Notes: a model not told the origin generated them from the sequence alone. Positions 15,962-23,820 are shown, numbered from the stretch's first letter. The stretch: 37,980 nt of DNA from JALONO01 sp038209965 (GCA_038209965.1 JBBQXF010000040.1:1-37980), one strand, 5' to 3'. Numbers and translations are program-made.

Positions 15962-17263
15962 ATGAAAACTGAAGCAAACAATTCGCGCCGGGACTTTATC
16001 AAGTCGGCCGGTGCCTTGGCCACCGGGGTGGCCCTTACCTTGCCCAGCGGACTGGGGGCATTGGCCGCCGGGCGAGACAGTGCCGTGCTAAAAGTGGGTC
16101 TGGTTGGCTGTGGGGGGCGCGGCACTGGGGCGGCCAACCAAGCCCTCAAGGCCGATGCCAACGTGGTGCTCACGGCCATGGCCGATATTTTTGAGGATCA
16201 CTTGGCCGAATCGCACAAGAACTTGACCAAAATTCATGGCGACAAAGTGAAAGTGGACAAGGCCAACCGGTTCGTGGGGTTTGATGCTTACCAGAAGTTG
16301 CTCAATTCAGGGGTGGACGTGGTGATTTTGGCCACGCCGCCGGTGTTCCGTCCCCAGCATTTGGAAGATGCCGTCCGGGCGGGCAAGCACGTGTTCACCG
16401 AAAAGCCGATGGCCGTTGATGCGGCCGGGGTGCGCCGGGTGCTGGCTGCCTCCCGCGAGGCCAAGCAGAAAAAACTAGCGGTGGTATCGGGCTTTTGCTG
16501 GCGCTATGACCTGCCCAAGCGCGCCACCTTCGACAAGATCCTCAACGGGGAAATTGGCCAGGTCCTGAGCATCTACAATACCTACAATACTGGCCCGGCG
16601 TGGAGCAAAGACCGGCAGGCCCAATGGAGCGAAGCCGAGTTCCAGCTCCGCAACTGGCCGCACTATAACTGGTTGTCGGGCGACTCCATCGCCGAACAAG
16701 CCGTGCACAGCCTCGATATGATGTCTTGGGCACTGGGCGACAAAGCTCCCCTCCGCGCCACGGGCACTGGCGGGCGGCAAGTGAACACGGGCAAGGAAAT
16801 GGGCAATATTTTTGACCACTTTGCCATCGTCTATGAATACGCCGGTGGGGCCAAGGGCTTCCATTTCAGCCGCAAACAGTCCGGGTGCTCCTCTTCCTAC
16901 GCGGTGGAGATATTGGGCACCAAGGGCCAATGCACCGTGGACTGCATGAAAGGGGTGCACAAAATCACCATGAACGATGGCCAAGTATGGGACTACCGGG
17001 GCGATAAGGGTGATATGTACCAGAAAGAGCACGACGAGCTGTTTGCCTCCGTGCGCGGCGGCACTCCCATCAACGATGGCGAGTGGATGAGCCAAAGCAC
17101 AATGCTGGCCCTCATGGGGCGCATGGTGGCCTATTCTGGGCAAACCATCAGCTACGATGAGGCACTCAGCTCCAAAGAGGTCCTGACCCCGGGCAAAATC
17201 AATTTGACCGAAGCCTTCGCGGGCAACCCGATGTCCCAGCCGGGCATGACCAAGTTTTTTTAG
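15962..17263 (+). CDS. Tat-exported Gfo/Idh/MocA-family oxidoreductase
   Basis: The 433-residue product opens with a twin-arginine signal (SRRDFIKSAGALATGVALTL), so it should be folded with its cofactor before export. A Rossmann fold follows (LKVGLVGCGGRGTGAANQAL, about 44-62). The EKP motif (HVFTEKPMAV, Lys148) of Gfo/Idh/MocA NAD(P)-dependent sugar oxidoreductases is present, and a C-terminal substrate domain includes HYNWLSGDSIAEQAVHSLD, where the His probably acts in catalysis. Tat-exported members occur in Bacteroidota and Planctomycetes and are linked to sugar or inositol turnover; some act as NAD-dependent glycosidases. Substrate cannot be assigned. ATG 15962 starts the Tat signal; an upstream in-frame start adds 38 residues. 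An intrinsic terminator follows at 17329. Confidence 0.9.
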   Translation: MKTEANNSRRDFIKSAGALATGVALTLPSGLGALAAGRDSAVLKVGLVGCGGRGTGAANQALKADANVVLTAMADIFEDHLAESHKNLTKIHGDKVKVDKANRFVGFDAYQKLLNSGVDVVILATPPVFRPQHLEDAVRAGKHVFTEKPMAVDAAGVRRVLAASREAKQKKLAVVSGFCWRYDLPKRATFDKILNGEIGQVLSIYNTYNTGPAWSKDRQAQWSEAEFQLRNWPHYNWLSGDSIAEQAVHSLDMMSWALGDKAPLRATGTGGRQVNTGKEMGNIFDHFAIVYEYAGGAKGFHFSRKQSGCSSSYAVEILGTKGQCTVDCMKGVHKITMNDGQVWDYRGDKGDMYQKEHDELFASVRGGTPINDGEWMSQSTMLALMGRMVAYSGQTISYDEALSSKEVLTPGKINLTEAFAGNPMSQPGMTKFF

Positions 17264-17328
17264 CCCCCAACCCGGCAGGCATTCTTCTGCAACAAGGTAA
17301 AGTGGGGAGCAGGACAGACCTGCGGCCC

Positions 17329-17366
17329 AGCCATTGATCAAATTCATTTTGGTCAATGGCTTTTTT
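17329..17366 (+). terminator. intrinsic terminator after the Tat oxidoreductase
   Basis: AGCCATTGA and TCAATGGCT pair perfectly, with further CAAA/TTTG pairing inside, followed by a T-run (GGCTTTTTTG). Confidence 0.8.
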
Positions 17367-17370
17367 GTTC

Positions 17371-17600
17371 CCGTTTCGCCCCGTTGGGCAAAGTCTGCTT
17401 TGCCCCCGAAATGAGCGAAAGTCTGTGACTTTCGTCAAACAGCGGCACATTGTGCAGGTGCGCGACCAGCGAAAAAACCGAAAAAGCGCGTAGTTTTGTC
17501 CACCAGCCGGACGCCACCACCGATCTGCTGCGCAGACGCGCAGTCCCGGGCACCAGTTCTTTCTCATTTGGGTTCAACAACCCCAGCGGGCTGGCAAGGC
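17371..17600 (+). repeat. dispersed hairpin repeat, copy R1
   Basis: This shares long near-identical blocks with R2 at 18283-18540: GCCCCGTTGGGCAAA, GAAATGAGCGAAAGTCTGTG, TCAAACAGCGGCACRTTG, CCGAAAAAGCGCNTAGTTTT, GTCCACCAGCCGGACGC, TTCTTTCTCATTTG and AGCGGGCTGG. Hairpin 1 (17386-17405) is GGGCAAAG-TCTG-CTTTGCCC; hairpin 2 (17416-17434) is CGAAAGTC-TGT-GACTTTCG. It lies downstream of the PemK-like toxin gene. Frames through it encode repetitive peptides in all copies and are unlikely to be genes. Confidence 0.85.
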
Positions 17601-17634
17601 TAATGGAAAGGGGGAGCGGGGAACTTTTGTTGCA

Positions 17635-17973
17635 TTACAGATCCAACACCTTTCTTATCGCTTCTTTAATTGCCAAAAGCGTTGCATTATCAATAGAGCC
17701 GAGTTTTTTGATGAGCCTTTCTTGGGAGAGGGAACGGATTTGGAAGCAATCGGCACAAGAAACTTTGGAAAGCCCGTTGGCGGCGGTCGGTTCGATCCGT
17801 ACCATCCACGGGGCAATGCCGTAGCGGTCTTTCCAGTCGGTAATGGGTACGATTACTTTCAGGGGCAGTTTGCCCAGCCGGTCGTCATTTACAATAATGG
17901 CAGGTCTTTGCTTTTGCATCTCGGCCCCTTTGGTGGGGTCAAGGTCAATCAACCAAACCTCACTTTGCTTCAT
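17635..17973 (-). CDS. PemK/MazF-family toxin, mRNA endoribonuclease
   Basis: The 112-residue product matches the MazF/PemK fold: EVWLIDLDPTKGAEMQKQRP at the N-terminus, then AIIVNDDRLGKLPLKVIVPI and a C-terminal helix. In the family the E-V-W/DLDPT-G-E-x-x-K-x-RP stretch forms the RNA-binding loop with the catalytic Arg. It is intact. ATG 17973 is chosen over a TTG four codons upstream because it begins at the MKQSEVWLIDL edge. It overlaps the end of the upstream antitoxin gene by 14 nt, so the pair is translationally coupled. Copy R1 of the dispersed repeat lies just downstream. Confidence 0.88.
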   Translation of the reverse strand: MKQSEVWLIDLDPTKGAEMQKQRPAIIVNDDRLGKLPLKVIVPITDWKDRYGIAPWMVRIEPTAANGLSKVSCADCFQIRSLSQERLIKKLGSIDNATLLAIKEAIRKVLDL

Positions 17974-18172
17974 AAAAATGTTCAAAATCCAGGTTGGTAA
18001 ATGCGATCAGGTCTTTGTCGGTTGCATAGTCGTTGTACAATACATTCGCGGCAAATTCCATTTGATGATCCAACTCCTCTTTTTTAATGAACTTAAGCGT
18101 TTCCTCCACCACATAAAACTTTTGGGTGAGGGGGAGGCGTTGAATTTCCTGCATAATATCCGTGGTGTGCAT
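17960..18172 (-). CDS. antitoxin partner of the PemK/MazF-like toxin
   Basis: The 70-residue product (MHTTDIMQEIQRLPLTQKFY; VVEETLKFIKKEE; DLIAFTNLDFEHFYEAK) is acidic at its C-terminus and precedes the toxin with a 14-nt overlap, as an antitoxin should. An N-terminal helix pattern followed by a toxin-wrapping tail ending in FTNLDFEHFYE is common to Bacteroidota antitoxins paired with PemK. ATG 18172 is preferred over a start 17 codons upstream. The domain is not a classic MazE AbrB swapped hairpin, so its DNA-binding mode is unclear. A TAACTTTG promoter box lies at 18258-18265 on the same strand. Confidence 0.82.
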   Translation of the reverse strand: MHTTDIMQEIQRLPLTQKFYVVEETLKFIKKEELDHQMEFAANVLYNDYATDKDLIAFTNLDFEHFYEAK

Positions 18173-18257
18173 TTTCTTTGTTTTTAGGTGCTGATACCCA
18201 TTGCGCTGCCAATGCCGCTTCAAGGCGTTGGTTGCGATAATGGTGCTGGTGATACTA

Positions 18258-18265
18258 CAAAGTTA
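18258..18265 (-). promoter_or_regulatory. -7 box TAACTTTG for the minus-strand toxin-antitoxin pair
   Basis: On the minus strand TAACTTTG stands 85 nt before the antitoxin ATG. It lies directly beside the left edge of repeat copy R2, so the promoter may sit at the repeat boundary. Confidence 0.45.
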
Positions 18266-18282
18266 CAAAATATTCCCCCAGT

Positions 18283-18540
18283 TCGCCCCGTTGGGCAAAA
18301 CCCCCGTTGGGCAAAACCCCCGTTGGGCAAAGTCTACCTTGGGCAAAGTCACAGACTTTGCCCCCGAAATGAGCGAAAGTCTGTGACTTTCGTCAAACAG
18401 CGGCACGTTGCGCAGGCGCAAGGCCCAGCGAAAAAGCCGAAAAAGCGCTTAGTTTTGTCCACCAGCCGGACGCGATCATCATTTCTTTCTCATTTGCATT
18501 TAATAACCTAGCGCTGTTCAACGACCCGAGCGGGCTGGTG
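18283..18540 (+). repeat. dispersed hairpin repeat, copy R2, with 16-bp tandem units
   Basis: This is the longest copy. It begins with three tandem 16-bp units (CGTTGGGCAAAACCCC at 18289, 18305, 18321; the last diverges). Hairpin 1 (18341-18363) is GGGCAAAGTC-ACA-GACTTTGCCC, a perfect 10-bp stem. Hairpin 2 (18374-18392) is CGAAAGTC-TGT-GACTTTCG. The rest matches R1 block by block to AGCGGGCTGG. It lies between the two divergent toxin-antitoxin modules, in the same orientation as R1 and R3. Confidence 0.85.
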
Positions 18541-18634
18541 GGGGAGGATCCTGATCCCAAGCCCGAGCCAGACTGCCCCACGCGCGGGCACAAAGGCATA
18601 AAATAGAAATGGGCAAGCTAAAACCAAAAGCAAT

Positions 18635-18657
18635 GTACATACGCTGTAATTACGTAC
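18635..18657. promoter_or_regulatory. candidate operator of the mazEF-like module
   Basis: An imperfect palindrome of form GTACnTA-N9-TAnGTAC lies 21 nt ahead of the antitoxin ATG (18678). AbrB-type antitoxins usually bind such palindromes to repress their own operon. The role here is inferred from position only. Confidence 0.35.
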
Positions 18658-18677
18658 CGACCCAAAAAACTACGATT

Positions 18678-18914
18678 ATGCAAGTTTCAATAATACAAAT
18701 TGGCAATTCAAAAGGAATAAGGCTCAGTAAAACCATTTTGGAAAATTACCACATCGCGGACAAGGTGGAACTCGTCCTGAAGGATGATTATATTATTCTC
18801 AAACCTTTTGCCGAGCCACGCAAAAACTGGGAAGAAGCCTTTGCGCAAATGCACCAGAACGGTGATGACAAGTTACTGATTGACACTGTTTTTGAAGACG
18901 AGAATTTGGATTAG
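18678..18914 (+). CDS. mazE: MazE-like AbrB-fold antitoxin
   Basis: The 78-residue product has the swapped-hairpin AbrB/SpoVT fold of MazE antitoxins at residues 1-45 (MQVSIIQIGNSKGIRLSKTI, where GNSxGIRL is diagnostic, then VELVLKDDYIILKP). The C-terminal tail is acidic (NWEEAFAQMHQNGDD; DTVFEDENLD) and would wrap the toxin. ATG 18678 begins the fold; an upstream in-frame start adds 23 residues read from the operator region. Six nt separate its stop from the ATG of the MazF gene, which is frameshifted. If the toxin is dead, this antitoxin is a solitary remnant and may still bind its operator. Confidence 0.88.
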   Translation: MQVSIIQIGNSKGIRLSKTILENYHIADKVELVLKDDYIILKPFAEPRKNWEEAFAQMHQNGDDKLLIDTVFEDENLD

Positions 18915-18920
18915 AAGATC

Positions 18921-19243
18921 ATGTTTTATGAGCAATACGAAATCGTTGTTGTCAATCTAGGCCCAACAATTGGTAGCGAGACCAAAAAAAGCGACCCTGT
19001 TTGATTGTTTCCCCAAATGAGATGAACAAACACTTGGCGGCCGTTGTCGTTTGTCCGATTGCTTCACAATCAAAAAATTATCCGACGAGGGTAAGTTTTG
19101 ATCTGGCGGGGCAAACCAACTGGATTGTGATTGACCAAATCCGCACAATAGACAAAAGCCGCATCACCAAAACAATTTCTCGCTTGGACGAAGAAACGGT
19201 ACAACAAGTGAAGGCGGTCATTCAGGAAACTTACGTGGATTAA
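18921..19243 (+). pseudogene. mazF: MazF toxin gene with -1 frame break at an A7 run
   Basis: The ATG 18921 frame gives MFYEQYEIVVVNLGPTIGSE-TKKS and reaches TGA at 18999-19001. From the A7 run at 18984-18990, the -1 frame gives KRPCLIVSPNEMNKHLAAVV, then VCPIASQSKNYPTRV, WIVIDQIRTIDKSRI and ETYVD, a complete MazF C-terminal part. Eight A's would fuse the two parts with the canonical TKKKRPCLIVSPNE. Only one base is missing, so this is either a sequence error, a recent mutation, or a site where slippage could still make full toxin. NLGPTIGSE replaces the usual NLDPTxGSE, a second departure. Confidence 0.85.
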
Positions 19244-19340
19244 ACAAAGGCAGCAGTACGGCCAGTCACTTTGACATCACCTTGTTCGCCGTGATCGAGA
19301 TCGTGTAAGAGGGCCACGCGCACTACGCGTCTGAGGACAG

Positions 19341-19450
19341 CCAGTCACCCGTTGTGCAAGGTCTGTGACTTTGTACTGGAAATAAGCGAAAGTCTGTGAC
19401 TTTCGTCAAACAGCGGCACATCCCGCCCGTTGTGCAAACCCCGTGACTTT
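19341..19450 (+). repeat. dispersed hairpin repeat, copy R3 (short)
   Basis: The core AAGCGAAAGTCTGTGACTTT and the following TCGTCAAACAGCGGCACAT are shared with R1 and R2; hairpin 2 lies at 19387-19405. Flanks carry CCCGTTGTGCAA (variant of CCCGTTGGGCAA) on both sides and a GTCTGTGACTTTG half-site at 19361. The 3' part (AGTTTTGTCCACCAGCCGG) is absent. It separates the mazEF module from priA. Sequence 19244-19340 shows nothing recognisable. Confidence 0.8.
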
Positions 19451-19539
19451 GCCGATTGGCACCGGCTTTATTGAAAAAAACCGCCGGACTGGCCCAGGTT
19501 TTGGCGAACTCCCCAATTTGGCCTAATTTCCGTTCTTCA

Positions 19540-22086
19540 ATGGAACCTAGCCTTTTCAACCCCACTCCCGCCGTCGAGGAGCGCACCACGTTTTTTGCCG
19601 ACGTGATTTTGCCCGTGCCCGTGGCGGGCACCTTTACTTACCGTGTGCCACACGAATTGAACGATTACGTCCAGCCCGGAATGCGGGTGGTGGTGCAGTT
19701 TGGGCGGCGACGCATTTTGACCGCCATCGTGCGGCTGATCCACCAAACTCCCCCCAAGAACTACCAAGCCAAATACCTCATGGAACTGCTCGATGAGCAC
19801 CCCGTGGTAAACCAAATCCAGCTCAAACTTTGGGATTGGGTGGCCGAATACTACATGTGCACGTTGGGCGAGGTGATGAACGTGGCCATTCCCGCCGGCA
19901 TGAAACTCAGCAGCCAGTCGCGGATCCAGTTGCACCCCGATTTTGCCATCCGCTGGCTCAATGCCGAACTGCCCGATCTGGAGTTTTCGGCCAAAGAGCA
20001 GCGCCTCATCGATGCGCTGCAAGACAACGACTCTTTCACGTTTGATCAAGCGGCCGATCTGCTGGAAGTCCAGCACATTTCGCACATCCTCAAATCGCTG
20101 CTCAAAAAAGAGGTCATCTTGATCTATGAAGAAGTCAGGGACAAGTACAAGCCCAAGACTGCCCAAAAAATTCGGTTGGCCACTGGCTACATCGGCGATG
20201 ACATCGCCCTGAACGAGTTGCTCGATCGGTTGGCGGCCAGCAAAGCGGGCGTGGGCCAAACCCAGATCATGATGCGCTATTTCTCGCTCGTCCCGTTTCA
20301 AGCCGGGGAGGAGGCCCACCGGCGGGGCGTGCTCAGATCGTCCCTTTTGAAGGAAAACCTCTCCGAATCCTCGCTCAAAACATTGGTCAAAAACCGGGTG
20401 CTGGAAGCTTACGAGATCATTGTGCCGCGATTTGGGGGCGCGTCCGAAGCGCAGTTGACCGAAATCCAGTTGAGTGATGACCAGCAGGCGGCCAGCCAAA
20501 AAATCCTTCAGCATTTTGACGAAAAAAGCGTGGTCCTGTTGCACGGCATTACCGGCAGTGGCAAGACCGAGATCTACATCCACTTGATCGAGCAGGTGCT
20601 GGCCACCGGTCAACAAGTGCTCCTGTTGCTGCCCGAAATCGCCCTGACCACCCAGATCGTGGGGCGGCTCCGCAAAGTGTTCGGGGAGCGGATGGGCGTT
20701 TACCACTCCCGTTTTTCGGACAATGAGCGGGTAGAAGTCTGGCGGGGCGTGCTGGAAGAGCGGTTTTCGCTGGTGGTGGGGGTTCGCTCGGCCATTATGC
20801 TGCCTTATGCCCAACTGGGCCTCATCATCGTGGACGAGGAACACGACCCGTCCTACAAACAATATGACCCGGCCCCGCGCTACAACGCCCGTGATGTGGC
20901 AATGGTGCTGGCCAACTACCACCAAGCCAAGGTGTTGCTAGGTTCGGCCACGCCCTCGCTGGAGAGCTATTGGATGGCTGCCCAAACCCGCTATGGATTT
21001 GTGCGGGCCGATAAACGCTACAACAATGCGGCCCTGCCCGACATAACGCTGGTGGATACCAGTGTGGATCGGAAGCTCAAAAAGATGAAGGGCGATTTTG
21101 CGCCACTCATGCTGGCCACCGTGGAAGCGACCCTGCAAAAGCGCGAACAGGTGATCTTGTTCCAAAACCGCCGGGGCTACGCGCCCCACTTGGCCTGCAA
21201 TGAATGTGGCTGGGTGCCCAAGTGCAACAATTGCGATGTGAGCCTCACTTATCACCTGCAAAGCAACGAGTTGCGCTGCCATTATTGCGGCTACCGCGAA
21301 GCCCCCCCCAGCGGGTGCCGGGAGTGCGGGTCCACCCAGATCCGGCCCGTGGGTTTCGGCACGGAAAAGATCGAGGACGAGCTCAAACTGCTCCTGCCCG
21401 AGGCGGCCATCCAGCGGATGGACCTGGACTCCACCCGATCCAAATACAGTTACCAGAACATCATCCAGGATTTTACCGATCAAAAAATAGACATCTTGGT
21501 TGGTACCCAGATGGTGAGCAAAGGCTTGGACTTTGACCACGTGAGCTTGGTGGGCGTGTTTGACATTGATCGGCTCCTGCATTTCCCCGATTTCCGCTCC
21601 CATGAGCGCACCTTCCAGTTGGTGACCCAAGTGAGCGGGCGGGCGGGCCGCAAGCAAAAGTTGGGGCACGTACTGATCCAAACGGGCCACCCCGGCCACC
21701 CCATTTTGCAGCGGATCGTGGCGCATGACTACGAAGGATTCTACCAGGCCGAGATCGGCGAGCGCTTTGCCCACGGGTATCCGCCGTTCATGCGCTTGAT
21801 CCGGCTCACGGTCAAGGGCGAAGATCTGGCCCAAACGGTTGAGGCGGCCACCCAACTGGCCAATCTGCTGCGGGTGCAGTTGGGACATTCGCGGGTGCTG
21901 GGGCCAGAAGCGCCACCCGTGGAAAAAATCCGCAATCAGTACTTGCGCAATGTGTTGGTAAAATTGGAACGGGACAAGATCGACTTGAAGAAAGTTAAAA
22001 AATTCATCCTTGATACCATGCAAGAAGTGGGCGGGAGCAAAAACTACAAACACTTGTACTTAGTGCCGGACGTGGATCCGGTTTGA
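19540..22086 (+). CDS. priA: primosomal protein N', replication-restart helicase PriA
   Basis: The 848-residue product is a superfamily 2 3'-5' helicase that recognises stalled forks and reloads the replisome. The N-terminal 3' DNA-binding domain (ADVILPVPVAGTFTYRVP) begins the conserved part. Walker A is GITGSGKTE (336-344) and Walker B is IIVDEEH (DEEH at 432-435), followed by the typical DPSYKQYDPAPRYNARDVA. Eight zinc ligands are present: C553, C556, C562, C565, C580, C583, C593 and C596. Motif QMVSKGLDFDHV and GRAGR are intact. ATG 19540 (MEPSLFNP) fits better than the in-frame TTG 19456, which would translate repeat R3 flank. Bacteroidota PriA proteins are somewhat longer than that of E. 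coli, as here. Confidence 0.96.
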   Translation: MEPSLFNPTPAVEERTTFFADVILPVPVAGTFTYRVPHELNDYVQPGMRVVVQFGRRRILTAIVRLIHQTPPKNYQAKYLMELLDEHPVVNQIQLKLWDWVAEYYMCTLGEVMNVAIPAGMKLSSQSRIQLHPDFAIRWLNAELPDLEFSAKEQRLIDALQDNDSFTFDQAADLLEVQHISHILKSLLKKEVILIYEEVRDKYKPKTAQKIRLATGYIGDDIALNELLDRLAASKAGVGQTQIMMRYFSLVPFQAGEEAHRRGVLRSSLLKENLSESSLKTLVKNRVLEAYEIIVPRFGGASEAQLTEIQLSDDQQAASQKILQHFDEKSVVLLHGITGSGKTEIYIHLIEQVLATGQQVLLLLPEIALTTQIVGRLRKVFGERMGVYHSRFSDNERVEVWRGVLEERFSLVVGVRSAIMLPYAQLGLIIVDEEHDPSYKQYDPAPRYNARDVAMVLANYHQAKVLLGSATPSLESYWMAAQTRYGFVRADKRYNNAALPDITLVDTSVDRKLKKMKGDFAPLMLATVEATLQKREQVILFQNRRGYAPHLACNECGWVPKCNNCDVSLTYHLQSNELRCHYCGYREAPPSGCRECGSTQIRPVGFGTEKIEDELKLLLPEAAIQRMDLDSTRSKYSYQNIIQDFTDQKIDILVGTQMVSKGLDFDHVSLVGVFDIDRLLHFPDFRSHERTFQLVTQVSGRAGRKQKLGHVLIQTGHPGHPILQRIVAHDYEGFYQAEIGERFAHGYPPFMRLIRLTVKGEDLAQTVEAATQLANLLRVQLGHSRVLGPEAPPVEKIRNQYLRNVLVKLERDKIDLKKVKKFILDTMQEVGGSKNYKHLYLVPDVDPV

Positions 22087-22523
22087 AGCTTTTTTGCAGG
22101 GTGCGAGATTAGCGATTGGGGCGGCGGTAGTTGGTTCTTATTTATTGGCTGGATCAATGATCGGGGGCAAGTTGGGCTACGTCCCAAAAATAACTTAAAT
22201 TTGAATGGTCAATTTTACGGTGAAATATCATGCCGTGTTGTCCGCCAGCCAATGGCCAACATCTTGGGACTCAACCACCTAAAAGACGCGCAAGAGAAAT
22301 CGGCCATTTTTCAGCACTTGCATAGTTCGGTCATTGAATTGGACAAAGTGGTAAAAAAATATTGTTAATTGTGGGCAACGAGGCGACCGATATCGACTTG
22401 CTGGCTCGGCCATGGATGGATAACAGATTTCGCTAAGCTATTTTTGCAAACCCAATCCCATCAAGCGGCATGGCTGCAACCTTTGGGCCGGTTTGGGCAT
22501 CTACACTTTAAAACAATTTGAGG
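22087..22523 (+). other. intergenic region with a histidine-kinase scrap
   Basis: In frame from 22204 to a TAA at 22366-22368 the plus strand encodes RQPMANILGLNHLKD, then SAIFQHLHSSVIELDKVVKK. This matches the dimerisation helix of PAS-linked Bacteroidota histidine kinases (HxVRxPxANILGL to ELDKVI). The phosphoacceptor His region is altered and no ATP-binding domain follows, so this is a fossil. No other gene is seen. A TATTTTTG box at 22439-22446 could be the -7 element of the OmpH gene, with a leader of about 70 nt. Confidence 0.45.
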
Positions 22524-23057
22524 ATGAAAAATTTTTGCTTTTTAGCCAGTTTGTTACTTTTTGCGCCCTCGATTTGGGCCCAAACCACCAAGATTGGGTA
22601 TGTGCGCCCCGATGCGGTGCTAGCCTCGCTCCCTGAAACAAAAAAGATCGAGATGGAACTGCGAACCTTTCAGACCCAAATTGAGACTGAGATCAAGAAA
22701 AAGCAGGCCGACTTTATGGCTAAACGGACCGAGGCCGAAAAGTTGGATCCGGCCAATACTCCGCCGGCGGTGATTCAGGCCAAAGTAAAGGAAATTCGCG
22801 CCTTGGAAGAAGCTTATGGGGTGTTCATCAACAAAGCCGAGGGGGATATGCAGAAGAAGAAAGAGACTCTGCTTGGCCCGGTACTCGCCAAAATCCAAAA
22901 GGAAATTGAGGTGCTGGCCAAGGCTGAAAACTTCGATCTGATCCTCGATGCTGGCAATGAGCAACTACCAGTACTGCTGTTTGCCAAACCTGAAAGTGAT
23001 TTGACCGATCGTATAATCCAAAAATTGGGCGGCACAGTACCGCCCAAAGGAAATTGA
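22524..23057 (+). CDS. OmpH/Skp-family periplasmic chaperone
   Basis: The 177-residue product has a signal peptide (MKNFCFLASLLLFAPSIWAQ) and then KIGYVRPDAVLASLPETKKI, the usual beta-strand entry of OmpH/Skp proteins. Residues 45-135 form the long coiled-coil tentacle rich in K, E and Q. The C-terminus returns to the core (IEVLAKAENFDLILDAG). Skp trimers hold unfolded outer-membrane proteins in the periplasm. ATG 22524 is preferred over TTG 22518. In many genomes the gene neighbours bamA; here it stands alone, convergent with adk at 12 nt. Confidence 0.9.
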   Translation: MKNFCFLASLLLFAPSIWAQTTKIGYVRPDAVLASLPETKKIEMELRTFQTQIETEIKKKQADFMAKRTEAEKLDPANTPPAVIQAKVKEIRALEEAYGVFINKAEGDMQKKKETLLGPVLAKIQKEIEVLAKAENFDLILDAGNEQLPVLLFAKPESDLTDRIIQKLGGTVPPKGN

Positions 23058-23069
23058 TCGGCTATTTCG

Positions 23070-23645
23070 TTAGTGGAGGGAGCTGATGGCTTGTCCGATT
23101 TTGGCAAAAATCTCATCGATATCACCAATGCCGTAAATGGCTTGGTGCTTTTGCTGTTTCTTGTAATAGTCGGCCACTGGCAACGTCTTGGTCATATATT
23201 CATTGAAGCGATTGCGGATCGTTTCCTCGCTCTGGTCGTCGGCCCGGCCTGAGCTTTCGCCACGGAGCAAGAGCCGCTTCACCAGTTCATCCTCTTGCAC
23301 TTCCAGCTCGATCATACCTGAAATGGCCGTATCGTTTTGGGCCATCAATTCATCCAGGGCTTGGGCTTGGGCCACTGTGCGCGGGAACCCATCAAAAATA
23401 AAGCCTGGGGCGTGCAAATTGGCCTTGACCTTGTTGCCGATCATGCCGATCACTACCGCATCGGGCACCAACTCGCCCCGGGCCATGATCTGGGCCGCTT
23501 CCAGGCCCAAAGGGGTTTGGGCTTCGCGTTCGGCCCGCAGCAAGTCACCGGTCGATAAGTGGATAAAGTTGTATTGATCGATGAGTTTCTGGCTTTGCGT
23601 GCCTTTCCCTGCGCCCGGCGGGCCAAAAAGTACAATGTTGAGCAT
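23070..23645 (-). CDS. adk: adenylate kinase
   Basis: The 191-residue enzyme balances ATP, AMP and ADP. P-loop GPPGAGKGTQ (8-17), LSTGDLLRAE, GFIFDGFPRTVAQA and LLLRGESSGRADDQSEETIRNR are all typical. The LID is of the short type, without the zinc-knuckle insertion found in many Gram-positive enzymes. ATG 23645 (MLNIVLFGPPG) is chosen; an in-frame start 16 codons upstream adds an unconserved tail. It is convergent with the OmpH gene and monocistronic. Its usual ribosomal-operon neighbours (secY, map, infA) are absent. Confidence 0.96.
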   Translation of the reverse strand: MLNIVLFGPPGAGKGTQSQKLIDQYNFIHLSTGDLLRAEREAQTPLGLEAAQIMARGELVPDAVVIGMIGNKVKANLHAPGFIFDGFPRTVAQAQALDELMAQNDTAISGMIELEVQEDELVKRLLLRGESSGRADDQSEETIRNRFNEYMTKTLPVADYYKKQQKHQAIYGIGDIDEIFAKIGQAISSLH

Positions 23646-23722
23646 AAATATTTCCTCGCTTGGCAGATTGATTAAACTATTGGACATGCTCAACTAAAAT
23701 TGACCTGAAACCGAATCAAAGG

Positions 23723-23752
23723 GTAATCCCTTGAAAACCAAGGGAATCAACC
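23723..23752. terminator. weak hairpin between adk and the secreted repeat protein
   Basis: CCCTTG-AAAAC-CAAGGG with partly matching flanks (GGTAAT and ATCAACC) lies downstream of the minus-strand gene ending at 23821. There is no clean T-run on that strand, so termination is only possible. Confidence 0.3.
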
Positions 23753-23820
23753 GAATTGACGGTTCAAAGTATTTTAATCTTGCTATAATTTCAACCAAAA
23801 ATACGGTTTAAAACCAAAGA

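Noticed and set aside
17353..17580. Minus-strand frames through R1, R2 and R3 with similar peptides (ASGWWTKL, CRCLTKVTDFR)
   Set aside because: The similarity follows from the DNA repeat itself; frames differ between copies and contain no domain.
18283..18340. CRISPR-like array (three 16-bp units in R2)
   Set aside because: The units are tandem without spacers, too short, and no cas gene is present. They are a simple tandem repeat inside a dispersed element.
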